Source of the DNA: Pseudomonadota bacterium
GTDB lineage: Bacteria > Pseudomonadota > Gammaproteobacteria > Steroidobacterales > Steroidobacteraceae
NCBI GenBank assembly: GCA_018241425.1
Contig: JAFEDU010000011.1
Coordinates: 1 to 33,178, forward strand
DNA: 33,178 bases
Direction: 5' to 3'
Every line of letters starts with the position of its first letter. Within the stretch, counting starts at the first letter, position 1. The notes under the pieces are model-generated. The model made no database searches, was not told where the DNA came from, and saw only the letters and a program-made list of their open reading frames with translations. Of the stretch, positions 1 to 7,934 are shown in pieces. The position numbers and the translations under genes are program-made.

Positions 1-3000
1 GAAGCCATCCTGCCACGATCGTTGTAGACAAAGCTCGTGCCATTGGACGTAACGTCGCCGGCCGCGTCGTATGTGTAGGTTCGGACTAAGCCCCCGCTGG
101 TTGCCGTCAGCTGATTGCTCGTCGAGCTCACGGCATAGGTGACCGCCGTGCTCCCGGTCTGCGTCAAGCGATTCCCATTAGCATCGTACGTCCAACCGTC
201 ATTGATGGCCGAGGTCGTAGCGGTGCTTAAGCGATCGAGCAGGTCGTAACCGTATGTCCAGGTCAGCGCGCTGTTCGAGGAGTCACTAATCCCCTGGATC
301 CGATTCGCGTTGTCGAACGTGTATCCCAGCGTGGCGCCGGCGGTGACGATCTGGCTCACGAGTCCGTCGCCGTTGTACGTCCGGCTCACTGTCGTCCCAT
401 TGCCCCAGGTCCACCCATTCACGCCGCCGAACGGCTCGTAGGTTACGGCGGAAATCACTGTCGTACCGTTCACGGCGACAGACATGATCTGGTGATTGGC
501 GTTGTACCCATAAGTAATCCCCTGCCCCGACGGCGTGACGACAGAGGTCAGATCGGCGTTCGTAAAGCCGTACCCGATCGACTTGTTGAAGCTGCCGACC
601 ACAAGCGCCTTACCGGTCACGCGGCCCATGAAATCATAAGTCCAGGACACGGAGTGGTTTGCATCCGAGGCGCTGGTGAGGCGACCCTTGCCGTATGTCC
701 CGGTGTCGTACCCGAACGTCAGGGTCTGATCGCTCGTGCCGCCCTTCGAGTAGACGATCTTCATCACCCGATTGGCGGCATCGTACGTGTACGTACCAAG
801 CGCGCTTCGGGCGTCCGTCGCCGTCGCAAGGTTACCGCCCGAGTCGTAGGAGTTGGTCGTGGTCCCGGTATCCGGACTGACCTGAGTAGTGAGATCGCCG
901 AAGCCGTTATACGTGTAGTTCGTCGTGAGGGCCTTCGGATCCTTAACTGACAGGAGGTTGTCATTCGCGTCGTACCCGAAGTAAGTATTTCCACTTCCCG
1001 GGTCGAGAATCTGACTCAGCCGGTTCAGCGGGTCATAGTAGTTCGTGGTGTTGCGGGCCAGCGGCGCGGCGATCGAGGTCTGGTTGTTGTTGTTGTCGTA
1101 GCCGTAAGTTGTCGTGACAGCCGCGGTATTGGCGGCGTTGATGTCCTTGTAAAGCTGATTGAGGACGTTGAACATCCGCGTATGCGTACGGTGCAGCGCG
1201 TTCGACGGGTCGTAGGAGTTCTCGCCTGTACGATTCCCCATGTTGTCCAGCGTGTACACAATTTTGTTACCGAGCCCGTCGTTGATCTGATAGAGACGGT
1301 GCGCGTTGTCGTACGTGTACATGACGTAGCTGCTATCCGGCAGGGTAACTTGCTTCAGCAGACCCGTCGGCCAGTAGGAGAACTGAGTGAGCTCGGTGCC
1401 GACCTGCCGCGAGGTCAGGCGCAGGCGAAGGTCGTAGGTGAGCGTCGTGAGGACCCCATTCGGGTCGGTGATCGTGAGCGGCTGCCCGTGGGCGTTGTAA
1501 GTGTTATACGTCGTGACGTTCCCCACCGGGTCGGTCACGGTGTACAACTGTCCGCACTGAGATCCTGTGGTGCAGGTGTAATACGTGTACGTCGTCGTAG
1601 AGTTCACGTCCGTCCGCGGCCCCTTCGCGGTGCGCATCCGCCCGTACGTGTCGTAGGTGTAGGACCAGGTGCGTGTCACATTGGGAGTGACCGAAGTGTC
1701 CGTCACGGTCTTGCTGCATAGCGCCCCAGCGCCGCCGCCCCCGCACGAAATCCCGGAGTCTCCGTCGTAAGCTAGCGTCGTGATACGAAGCGGCGTACCC
1801 GTACCGGTTGCACCGGCGTACACCGAGATGACTTGAGGCTGGCGCCAGTTCGGATCCCAACTCGTCGTGATCGTGCGCGTTTGCGCCGTCGTGCCGCCGG
1901 TGCTGGTCAGACCCTCGGTCCGACTAGTCTCCTCGTTCTGCGTCACGTCATAACTGTATGTCGTCTCGTTGCCGTCGAAGTCCACCCGCTTCGTGACGTT
2001 GCCGTTGGCGTCGAACACCCGCGAGGCGTCCTCCCCGCATCCCGGGCACACCGCGCTCGCACTGGTCGTGCGGTAGCTGCCCCAAACGAGCGACTGGTTG
2101 AATGTGCGGGCCTGACCCAGGGGATCGGTGATCGAAATTGAACCCCCGGATCCGCTCGTCGAGTAAGTGAAGCTATAGGCCCCCACACCCCCAGCCAGCT
2201 GCGACGTAATCGGATGGCCGCCGGAAGAGGAGTATGTCCAGCTCGCGTACTGCACGGCCGCTTCGTCGGTGTGCCCCGTGAGCAGGTAGAGGCCTCCCGC
2301 TACGCCGGAGCTATAAGCATAGCTCTGCGTAGTCGTGTCTGCGTTGGTGAGGTTGGTCAGATCGCCGTAGCTGTTATAGGCGTACTGAATGGTCTTTCCG
2401 GCAGGATCGGTCACCGTAGAGAGACGCGGCTTGCCACCCGGGTCGTTTGAATAAGCGAAAGCTAACGAGTGCCCAAACGCGTCCGACACGGAAGTCGGGC
2501 CATCCCCCAATCCGGATCCCGTGTTGTAGCTGACGGTTATCGGTGACTTTCCGCGGGCAGCAATCGATATCAACTGCCCGGCCGCGTTGTAGGTTTCAAT
2601 CGTGTCGTTCGCGGTTTGGTACTGCCAGCCGCCGCCTGAAACCGGTGCCAGACTGTCAGCGACGTCACCGTCCGGCGAGTACGTGCTTCCGGACTGATTA
2701 AAGATCAGAACACGGCCGTCCGGGCGATAGGCGTAGACGGTGTTGTACGTGGTGTGGCTGTCGGTGACAGAGACTGGCAATAAATATTGAAAGAAACTCG
2801 CCGTCCACCCCACGCCCAGATATTGCATCGGTGTCGCGGGCTGCCCGTTGTACCAGTACTGATAGGCGGAAGCCGAATTGTACGTTCGCGTAAAGATGAT
2901 CGGATCCGAGCCGACGCCCGCGTAGTCGGTTGCGACCTCAAACTTGCTTCCGTTGGATGCGTTTACAGGACCGCTTTGGGTAGTCTGGGAAGTATTGGAA

Positions 3001-3584
3001 TCGGCCGCGCCAGCCGTGGCACATCCGCTCGGGCAGCTGGGTCCCACTTTAAACGGATATTGGGTGGGGCTTCCCGGTGAACTGCAGTACGGCCCGACAA
3101 TAGGCGATGAGGTGTAGTTAATTGATGTTGGAGCAGTGCAGGAAACACTTCGCGTCTGCCGATAGGAAAGATTACCGCTCCCATTGTGGGAGCATGCAGG
3201 AGTAGAACTCGTGTAGTAGGTGATGGAGTCAGTAAGATTCATGTACGGCTGGGAAACAACTTCCCCATAGGAAATGGTGTCCGATCCCCCATCGACGGCC
3301 GTGCCATAGTTGATCGTGCAGATCTGGTTACTGTTGAAATACGCTGTCCAGGCCGACTCCAGATCACCGACGCTATTGAAGCTCGGATTTCCATAAAGCG
3401 CCGGCGAGCTTGTGAGATATGCCCAGGGCGAAATATCAGGCGCAGCGGGCGGGCATGAGGTCCCTCCTGAATAGTTGCAGGACTTAGGTGATGAGTGAGG
3501 CGTCTGCGCAACGGAGTACTCCCCCGCACTCAAACCAAGAATTCCCGCGACACAGGCCATCGCCAACGCAAATCTGAATTGCAT
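1..3584 (-). CDS. RHS/YD-repeat secreted protein (partial, 3' end off left edge)
   Basis: An uninterrupted minus-strand frame of about 1194 codons starts at the ATG at 3584 and is still open at base 1. A purine-rich ribosome site (AGGGGAG) lies about 5 bases upstream. Residues 1 to about 27 form a Sec signal peptide (MQFRFALAMACVAGILGLSA, cleavage likely near AQ-TPH). A Cys-containing N-terminal region follows. Around residue 205 is a DUF6531-like entry (PVNASNGSKFEVATDYAG) and then many YD-type repeats such as TYSYD, GYDANDN, TYDAANR and TYDANGN. RHS/YD proteins form a hollow beta-shell that encloses a variable C-terminal toxin. That C-terminal part lies outside the window, so whether this one carries a toxin is unknown. 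The family and reading frame are secure. The delivery route is inferred to be Sec-dependent from the signal peptide. Confidence 0.93.
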   Translation of the reverse strand, partial: MQFRFALAMACVAGILGLSAGEYSVAQTPHSSPKSCNYSGGTSCPPAAPDISPWAYLTSSPALYGNPSFNSVGDLESAWTAYFNSNQICTINYGTAVDGGSDTISYGEVVSQPYMNLTDSITYYTSSTPACSHNGSGNLSYRQTRSVSCTAPTSINYTSSPIVGPYCSSPGSPTQYPFKVGPSCPSGCATAGAADSNTSQTTQSGPVNASNGSKFEVATDYAGVGSDPIIFTRTYNSASAYQYWYNGQPATPMQYLGVGWTASFFQYLLPVSVTDSHTTYNTVYAYRPDGRVLIFNQSGSTYSPDGDVADSLAPVSGGGWQYQTANDTIETYNAAGQLISIAARGKSPITVSYNTGSGLGDGPTSVSDAFGHSLAFAYSNDPGGKPRLSTVTDPAGKTIQYAYNSYGDLTNLTNADTTTQSYAYSSGVAGGLYLLTGHTDEAAVQYASWTYSSSGGHPITSQLAGGVGAYSFTYSTSGSGGSISITDPLGQARTFNQSLVWGSYRTTSASAVCPGCGEDASRVFDANGNVTKRVDFDGNETTYSYDVTQNEETSRTEGLTSTGGTTAQTRTITTSWDPNWRQPQVISVYAGATGTGTPLRITTLAYDGDSGISCGGGGAGALCSKTVTDTSVTPNVTRTWSYTYDTYGRMRTAKGPRTDVNSTTTYTYYTCTTGSQCGQLYTVTDPVGNVTTYNTYNAHGQPLTITDPNGVLTTLTYDLRLRLTSRQVGTELTQFSYWPTGLLKQVTLPDSSYVMYTYDNAHRLYQINDGLGNKIVYTLDNMGNRTGENSYDPSNALHRTHTRMFNVLNQLYKDINAANTAAVTTTYGYDNNNNQTSIAAPLARNTTNYYDPLNRLSQILDPGSGNTYFGYDANDNLLSVKDPKALTTNYTYNGFGDLTTQVSPDTGTTTNSYDSGGNLATATDARSALGTYTYDAANRVMKIVYSKGGTSDQTLTFGYDTGTYGKGRLTSASDANHSVSWTYDFMGRVTGKALVVGSFNKSIGYGFTNADLTSVVTPSGQGITYGYNANHQIMSVAVNGTTVISAVTYEPFGGVNGWTWGNGTTVSRTYNGDGLVSQIVTAGATLGYTFDNANRIQGISDSSNSALTWTYGYDLLDRLSTATTSAINDGWTYDANGNRLTQTGSTAVTYAVSSTSNQLTATSGGLVRTYTYDAAGDVTSNGTSFVYNDRGRMA

Positions 3585-3707
3585 GCCATCTCCCCTAGAC
3601 CGATCCCCGCCGGTCCTTTCGTCCAGTTTCCGAAGTCCCGAGCCTACGGATGCCCGGCGCAGACTTGGCTCTTTACAGCCGGACCATGCCCTTCACATGA
3701 TGCAGCC

Positions 3708-4028
3708 ATGATTTCCCCCGCAACCCGAGTCTCAAGAATCAGTCTTGGCGTTTTGGCCTTGGTAACTCTCGCGTGTTCAGCGGCCATCGTTACACACTGT
3801 GCGACCCGCGAGGAATCTCCCACCCCTCAAGCGCAGTCCGTCCTGCGAATTCCGCCAGCGGTGGGTGCGCGCGGCCCCTCGTCGCTGCCGACGAACCAGT
3901 CTGCGCAGGCATCCGAGTATCCCGTGCTACAGAAGCCCGGGCCGCCGGACCCGGAAGCGGAGCGCAAGGCCCGCGAATCCGCGGCGATCGCGGCCGACGC
4001 GGCTGCTCGACTAGCGGGCGGTCGCTGA
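3708..4028 (+). CDS. small hypothetical membrane-anchored or exported protein (106 aa)
   Basis: The frame starts at the ATG at 3708. It opens with a short basic stretch and a hydrophobic segment at about residues 10-30 (SLGVLALVTLACSAAIVTHC), followed by a Pro/Ala-rich, low-complexity tail ending in an Ala-rich helix. I recognise no family. The start codon has no clear ribosome site, and the frame is open further upstream, so the N-terminus is uncertain. It is divergent from the RHS gene. The hydrophobic start is the only functional hint, suggesting a small inner-membrane or periplasmic protein. It could be a spurious frame in GC-rich DNA. Confidence 0.4.
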   Translation: MISPATRVSRISLGVLALVTLACSAAIVTHCATREESPTPQAQSVLRIPPAVGARGPSSLPTNQSAQASEYPVLQKPGPPDPEAERKARESAAIAADAAARLAGGR

Positions 4029-4170
4029 GCGAGCAACCCTCAAAGACCGTTCCGCGCAAAATCGATGAGGTCCCGAAAACGTGCGTCCCAGATAGCGGCG
4101 CTGGTCAAGAACTGGACGCTTTGCGAAGCAATTGTTGGAGTTACTCGTAGATGCAAGGACGCTTGCTCGT

Positions 4171-4197
4171 AAGCTGCAATCCTCGTCATCCCGCCCT
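4171..4197 (-). repeat. relic of relaxase gene 3' end (direct repeat 1)
   Basis: AATCCTCGTCATCCCGCCCT at 4178-4197 is identical over 20 bases to 6887-6906, inside the 3' end of the relaxase gene. The adjoining AAGCTGC (4171-4177) matches 6867-6873, with about 13 bases missing between the two blocks. Read on the minus strand it encodes GRDDED, the C-terminus of the relaxase. The two copies flank the toxin/immunity cassette in the same orientation. Confidence 0.8.
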
Positions 4198-4261
4198 AGG
4201 CCCTCTGTCGAATATTGCCCTCGAATCGTCGACCGTAGACATTTCGGCACTTCTGAGGCCG

Positions 4262-4942
4262 TCAGCGCTGTGCGGACGAAGGTAAATCCGTGAAGTCCGC
4301 CTTCACGAATCGATCGCCGGGCCTGAGCAAGTGAACCCGCTTTCTTGGTTGGTTTCGTGTTCCGCCTAAACACGCGGACCTAGAACGTGGGGGCCCACCT
4401 TCGATCATCGCAAAGTCGCAACCCCAGTTAACCGGCGTGTTCTCTGAGTTCGCTTTGGACGACTCCCGGAATTCCGGCAGTGATCCTTGAAGCTCGGGCG
4501 TCCATCCTGAAGCGCCTACCAAGGTAATGAACGGATTTGCAATGCTAACGTCGTTGTCGCGCTCCACCTCTGCTGAGACATCGACCAGGTGCCATCGGCA
4601 GGCCCCGGGAAGAAAGTGATCGACGTCGAAGTGAGTTTCGTAATGGGTTTCTTGGTGATTCAGCGAGAGCGGAATCGTGATCGCGAGCGGATACCGCGGC
4701 CCTCCCCAGGCCATCTGACGGCTGCATTCCGGCGATCCGTCCGTCAGATATTGCGCATACATGCGAACGATTAAACTGTTCGAGATCGCTCCAGATATCT
4801 GCACCGACTGTTGCGGCGACGGGTTCACTACTGGATAGCGCCGGTCCTTGGCGTCGAGGTCAAAGGGCTTCTGGTCCCCGCCCATGGCGGTGGCGGAAAT
4901 CGCCAGCATCACGACTGCTGCGAGTATCCGACCCAAGTTCAC
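4262..4942 (-). CDS. hypothetical secreted protein, third gene of toxin/immunity cassette
   Basis: The best start is the GTG at 4942: GAGGGGG sits about 6 bases upstream, and the product (226 aa) then begins with a clean signal peptide (LGRILAAVVMLAISATAMGG). An in-frame ATG at 4987 overlaps the stop of the upstream immunity-like gene as ATGA and could be used by translational coupling, but it would put 15 extra residues before the signal sequence. The mature part has several Cys and aromatic residues and looks like a beta-rich globular periplasmic protein. I recognise no family. Its position as last gene behind a toxin-like and an immunity-like gene suggests an accessory or second immunity role, which is inference only. 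Confidence 0.7.
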   Translation of the reverse strand: MNLGRILAAVVMLAISATAMGGDQKPFDLDAKDRRYPVVNPSPQQSVQISGAISNSLIVRMYAQYLTDGSPECSRQMAWGGPRYPLAITIPLSLNHQETHYETHFDVDHFLPGACRWHLVDVSAEVERDNDVSIANPFITLVGASGWTPELQGSLPEFRESSKANSENTPVNWGCDFAMIEGGPPRSRSACLGGTRNQPRKRVHLLRPGDRFVKADFTDLPSSAQR

Positions 4943-4983
4943 CCTACCCCCTCGGTGTGAGCCGCCATTTACTGAGTAGCAGA

Positions 4984-5457
4984 TCACAGCTGCGCATATC
5001 GAAGGTATTGCGAGTCAACCAGTGCGTGCCTGCCGACCAGTCCAGGATGCAGTGACCAGCTTTCTATCTGAATGCGCACGTATCGATTGTCGCGGATAGC
5101 GAGCAAGTCCCAATCAAAAAACCGCACAAATCTGAGCCGCGCGCTTGTATCGATCCGCGAAACAGGGTCGTCCCAATACCCCGTATCTTGACCTCGATTG
5201 ATCATGGCGGGCACTGATTCGCAGCCCTGAAGCACTACGGCAATTCCCAACGCAGTTGAGCCGTATTCGCCCCCCGGCAGTCCGCAAGGCTCTCGAACCA
5301 GCTTCTGGAACAGCAGCCTTTCGACCTCGGCGAATCGAGTCTCCCACTCCCAGCCACCCGCGTTATAGGGGTCCTGCACGCGAAAGGCGTGATTGAAAAG
5401 CTCACGGCTGGACAGTCGAAACTGGTTCAGTTGTTGATCAATGTCTGTGGAGGGCAT
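4984..5457 (-). CDS. putative immunity protein (157 aa)
   Basis: The ATG at 5457 lies one base after the TAA of the upstream toxin-like gene, so the two are translationally coupled. An open frame extends upstream, but it is the antisense-quality, Arg/Ser-rich overlap with that gene and is not the start. The product is cytosolic-looking, with no signal or membrane segment. It starts with a helical segment (LNQFRLSSRELFNHAFR), has an acidic and aromatic middle (RFAEVERLLFQKLV) and ends in a conserved-looking block (FFDWDLLAIRDNRYVRIQIE, then VGRHALVDSQYLRYAQL). This pattern resembles hypothetical proteins that I associate with polymorphic-toxin immunity genes. The family match is from memory and function has not been shown. 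Confidence 0.8.
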   Translation of the reverse strand: MPSTDIDQQLNQFRLSSRELFNHAFRVQDPYNAGGWEWETRFAEVERLLFQKLVREPCGLPGGEYGSTALGIAVVLQGCESVPAMINRGQDTGYWDDPVSRIDTSARLRFVRFFDWDLLAIRDNRYVRIQIESWSLHPGLVGRHALVDSQYLRYAQL

Positions 5458-5458
5458 G

Positions 5459-6832
5459 TTACTGCTGCTCGACACTTTCTTTGGTGGGGCCGCTGACTCG
5501 TTTCGGGTAACAGATGCAGGTCTTGGGATCCTGGTCCCAGACGATGCCGTGCCAGTGAGTTCCGGTCGTGGACCCGTGCTCATTTCCGGGCGCGGACCAG
5601 GTGACGATCGGTGGGCACGGATGACACTTACCGTCCGTGTCCTTCCCAGGGTTGAGGGGTTTGGGGATCGGGAATGGGTCCTGGTTGCCCCGCCCCCGCG
5701 CGATGAGGATCGGAGCAATTGACAAGGGTTGGGCCAAACCTCCGATCGCGTAAGCGATCAGTATGAACCCGACCACAACGCCCGCCCCGACGAGAATCGG
5801 TGCGGCTTCCGGCAGGAAAGGTGCGAGTCCGCCGAGGACTTCCTCCAGCGTCCACCCGGCGGCGGGCACTGCGAGTGAGACGGGAACGAGGCCGCCCCGT
5901 CCAGGATGCCGAGCGGCTGTTGGTCGAACGGCGTCCGGGGTGATGCGGAACTCGAATAGATTCTGGCTCGAGAATCCACCGGTAAAGGTGAAGCGGGCGT
6001 AGAGTCCCGGTCGCAATTGCTGCCAGGGCGATTGAGCCGGCGGATTCGCGTCGGGCAAGACGCGAGGCAACCCATCCCCTGTAGGCTGATACAGACGATC
6101 CGGCATTTCCTCGGCGGAGATGGTGCGATCCATGAGCGTGGCCCGTGCCCGACGCACGGACATGATGTACTGCCCTTCCTCGGTCCTCTCCAGCAGAGAA
6201 TCCAGCGGCGGCAGCCCCGGCACCGCTTTGAACTTGTCGTACGTAAACTGGACTTTGTCGAGAAAATCGCCCTTCAGTGAGTTTTCGAACTCCGGGATCA
6301 ACTGATGGATAAGCGCCTGGGCCGGTGCCCCCATTGAATCCAGCGGAGTCCCCCACTGAATAAACCAGGCAACACTTTGGAGACTGCCGGGCGGCACTTG
6401 CGCCACGGCTCCGCGCACCAAGAGCGCCGCCATCGCTGGCGCCTGCGGCCCCTTGAGAGGCGCGAGCTTGTAGGCAAGACCGCGACCCGGAAAATGCGCA
6501 GAGGAACGCGTGCAGTAGCCGATCACGGGGATGCTGTAGTCTCCCGCCGGCAGGACCGTGCGTAGGTCGTCAACCGACGGCTGGAGCGCCGCTGGATGAA
6601 AATTCTGAAGGGGCGGGACTTCGGGGTACGCGTCGTTTTGATTCAACGCGATCGGTGCAGAGATGCCCGCCGCCTCACCGACCGCGCGCAGAATGGCATC
6701 TTCCGCCTGCTTCTCTGCTTCCGCCTCGACCTGGGCTTCCCCCCAATGAATTAAATCGGGAACCTGCGCACCGACCAAGGATGTACACGCTGCCCACACA
6801 ATGATTGCCCGAAGTACGTGTTTCACTTGCAT
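5459..6832 (-). CDS. polymorphic-toxin-like secreted protein with Cys/His C-terminal module
   Basis: The 457-residue product starts at the ATG at 6832 with AGGGAG about 7 bases upstream. Residues 1-23 form a signal peptide (KHVLRAIIVWAACTSLVGAQ). A long extracytoplasmic region follows, then a hydrophobic Gly/Ala-rich segment at about residues 345-375 (ILVGAGVVVGFILIAYAIGG). The last ~60 residues carry a compact Cys/His module: GKCHPCPP, then GTHWHGIVWDQDPKTCICYP, then KRVSGP. Comparable Cys/His tails occur at the ends of polymorphic toxins, as I recall. The arrangement of long secreted protein, variable tail and coupled small cytosolic gene is the usual toxin-immunity layout. The toxic activity is unknown. 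It lies 43 bases downstream of the relaxase stop and may be co-transcribed with it. Confidence 0.8.
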   Translation of the reverse strand: MQVKHVLRAIIVWAACTSLVGAQVPDLIHWGEAQVEAEAEKQAEDAILRAVGEAAGISAPIALNQNDAYPEVPPLQNFHPAALQPSVDDLRTVLPAGDYSIPVIGYCTRSSAHFPGRGLAYKLAPLKGPQAPAMAALLVRGAVAQVPPGSLQSVAWFIQWGTPLDSMGAPAQALIHQLIPEFENSLKGDFLDKVQFTYDKFKAVPGLPPLDSLLERTEEGQYIMSVRRARATLMDRTISAEEMPDRLYQPTGDGLPRVLPDANPPAQSPWQQLRPGLYARFTFTGGFSSQNLFEFRITPDAVRPTAARHPGRGGLVPVSLAVPAAGWTLEEVLGGLAPFLPEAAPILVGAGVVVGFILIAYAIGGLAQPLSIAPILIARGRGNQDPFPIPKPLNPGKDTDGKCHPCPPIVTWSAPGNEHGSTTGTHWHGIVWDQDPKTCICYPKRVSGPTKESVEQQ

Positions 6833-6866
6833 CAGCGCACTCCCTGTTTCGGCGTCCTATCGGCAG

Positions 6867-6906
6867 AAGCTGCATTCACAGACTGAAATCCTCGTCATCC
6901 CGCCCT
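6867..6906 (-). repeat. direct repeat 2 (intact copy, within and after relaxase 3' end)
   Basis: This is the intact counterpart of the repeat at 4171-4197. It covers the last ten codons of the relaxase (GRDDEDFSL and stop) plus AAGCTGCA just beyond. The 20-base block 6887-6906 is identical in both copies. Confidence 0.8.
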
Positions 6907-7934
6907 CGCCCTTTCTCGCGACCCTTCTCGCTCGGCTTGCCCTCCAATCCGCGATCCCGCTGAGCTCCGGAGTCCTTCGCCTGCTCCTTCTTCGACCCTC
7001 CCTCCCGCATCGCCAGCCACTCCGCCCTCGCCTGCTCCCGCCGCTCCGCCGGCGTCATGGCCTTCTGGCGCGCCCGATCGCGCGCCTCGAGGCTCGCCCG
7101 GATGTCGCTCGAAAGATCCAGTAGCGTCGACTCGCCCTTTCGGTGCTCGCGCTCGAGCTCGCCGGCCTCTTTGGCGAGCTGCAGGCGGTGGTTTGCCTCG
7201 TCCTGCCAATGCGCGACCAGCCAGGAGTGGCCACCCCGCTGCACAATGGCCGCGACCGCCGGTCCCATATGCTTGGTCGGCTCCCGGTCGATCCCCTGAG
7301 CCTCGAGCGTGCGGTGATCGACCCGCTCGAGCCGGTTTGCGTCCTTCAGCGCCTCATTGGTCAGCTGGGCCCAGCGCTCCCGGACATCCGTGATCTCTTC
7401 TTTGGCGGCCTTAAGTCCGGCCGCCCGGCGATTGGCGTCCGACCACTCGATCGTGCTTTTGGCGCCCAGGCCCCCCGGTTCCACCTGGCGGGTCGTGGTC
7501 AGGACGTGGGCGTGGTGGTTCCGTTGGTCCTTGGAACGGTGCGGCTTGTGGATCGAGAAATCCACCGCCACCCCGTACCGGTTCGCGAGCTCGTGCGCGA
7601 ACGAGCGCACGAGCTCAAGCCGCTGCTCCCGGTTCAGCTCCTTCGGGAGCGCGATCTCGTATTCGCGGGCTACCCGAGAGTTCGAGCGGTTCTCCGCCCG
7701 CTCGGCGGCGTTCCAAAGCTGCTCCCGGTCGCGGGCCCAGTTGATGTCCCGCTTGGCGGCCGCGGTCGGGAGCACGATCTCCTGGTGGTCGACGCCCCGC
7801 TTGCGGGTGTAGTCGAACACCTCCCCGCTCGTGTGATCGGCGATGCGTTCGGCGGCCCGATAAGCCGCGGCGGCGGTCGCACTGCGACCGCTGGCGCGGG
7901 TGATCGGCTTCACCGACAGGTGGTAGATAGCCAC
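6876..7934 (-). CDS. mobA: MobA/MobL-family (MobQ) relaxase
   Basis: Nicks oriT and carries the DNA strand in mobilization. I chose the GTG at 7934 because the product then begins AIYHLSVK, as IncQ-type MobA proteins do, and Tyr25 (SATAAAAYRA) falls at the position of the catalytic Tyr25 of RSF1010 MobA. A longer reading from the ATG at 7955 adds only seven residues. The metal-binding histidines follow: H129/H132 in FSIHKPH and the HHAH motif at 140-143 (QRNHHAHVLTTTR). The C-terminal half is helical and highly charged. At 352 aa it is a nuclease domain plus tail, without the primase fusion of RSF1010 MobA or the helicase of TraA. The oriT lies just upstream on the divergent side. No clear ribosome site precedes the GTG. 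Confidence 0.93.
   Translation of the reverse strand: MAIYHLSVKPITRASGRSATAAAAYRAAERIADHTSGEVFDYTRKRGVDHQEIVLPTAAAKRDINWARDREQLWNAAERAENRSNSRVAREYEIALPKELNREQRLELVRSFAHELANRYGVAVDFSIHKPHRSKDQRNHHAHVLTTTRQVEPGGLGAKSTIEWSDANRRAAGLKAAKEEITDVRERWAQLTNEALKDANRLERVDHRTLEAQGIDREPTKHMGPAVAAIVQRGGHSWLVAHWQDEANHRLQLAKEAGELEREHRKGESTLLDLSSDIRASLEARDRARQKAMTPAERREQARAEWLAMREGGSKKEQAKDSGAQRDRGLEGKPSEKGREKGRGRDDEDFSL

Noticed and set aside
1084..1098. Short GTT trinucleotide run
   Set aside because: It encodes an Asn run (DNNNNQT) inside a YD repeat of the RHS protein and is too short to treat as a microsatellite.
492..3529. Many open frames on both strands inside the RHS gene region
   Set aside because: They are shadows of one long coding frame with coherent YD-repeat motifs. 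Their translations are Arg/Val-rich and show no motifs.
4029..4261. Further gene between the small plus-strand gene and the secreted minus-strand gene
   Set aside because: Frames here are short and are explained by the relic relaxase tail and flanking DNA. No start with a ribosome site was seen.
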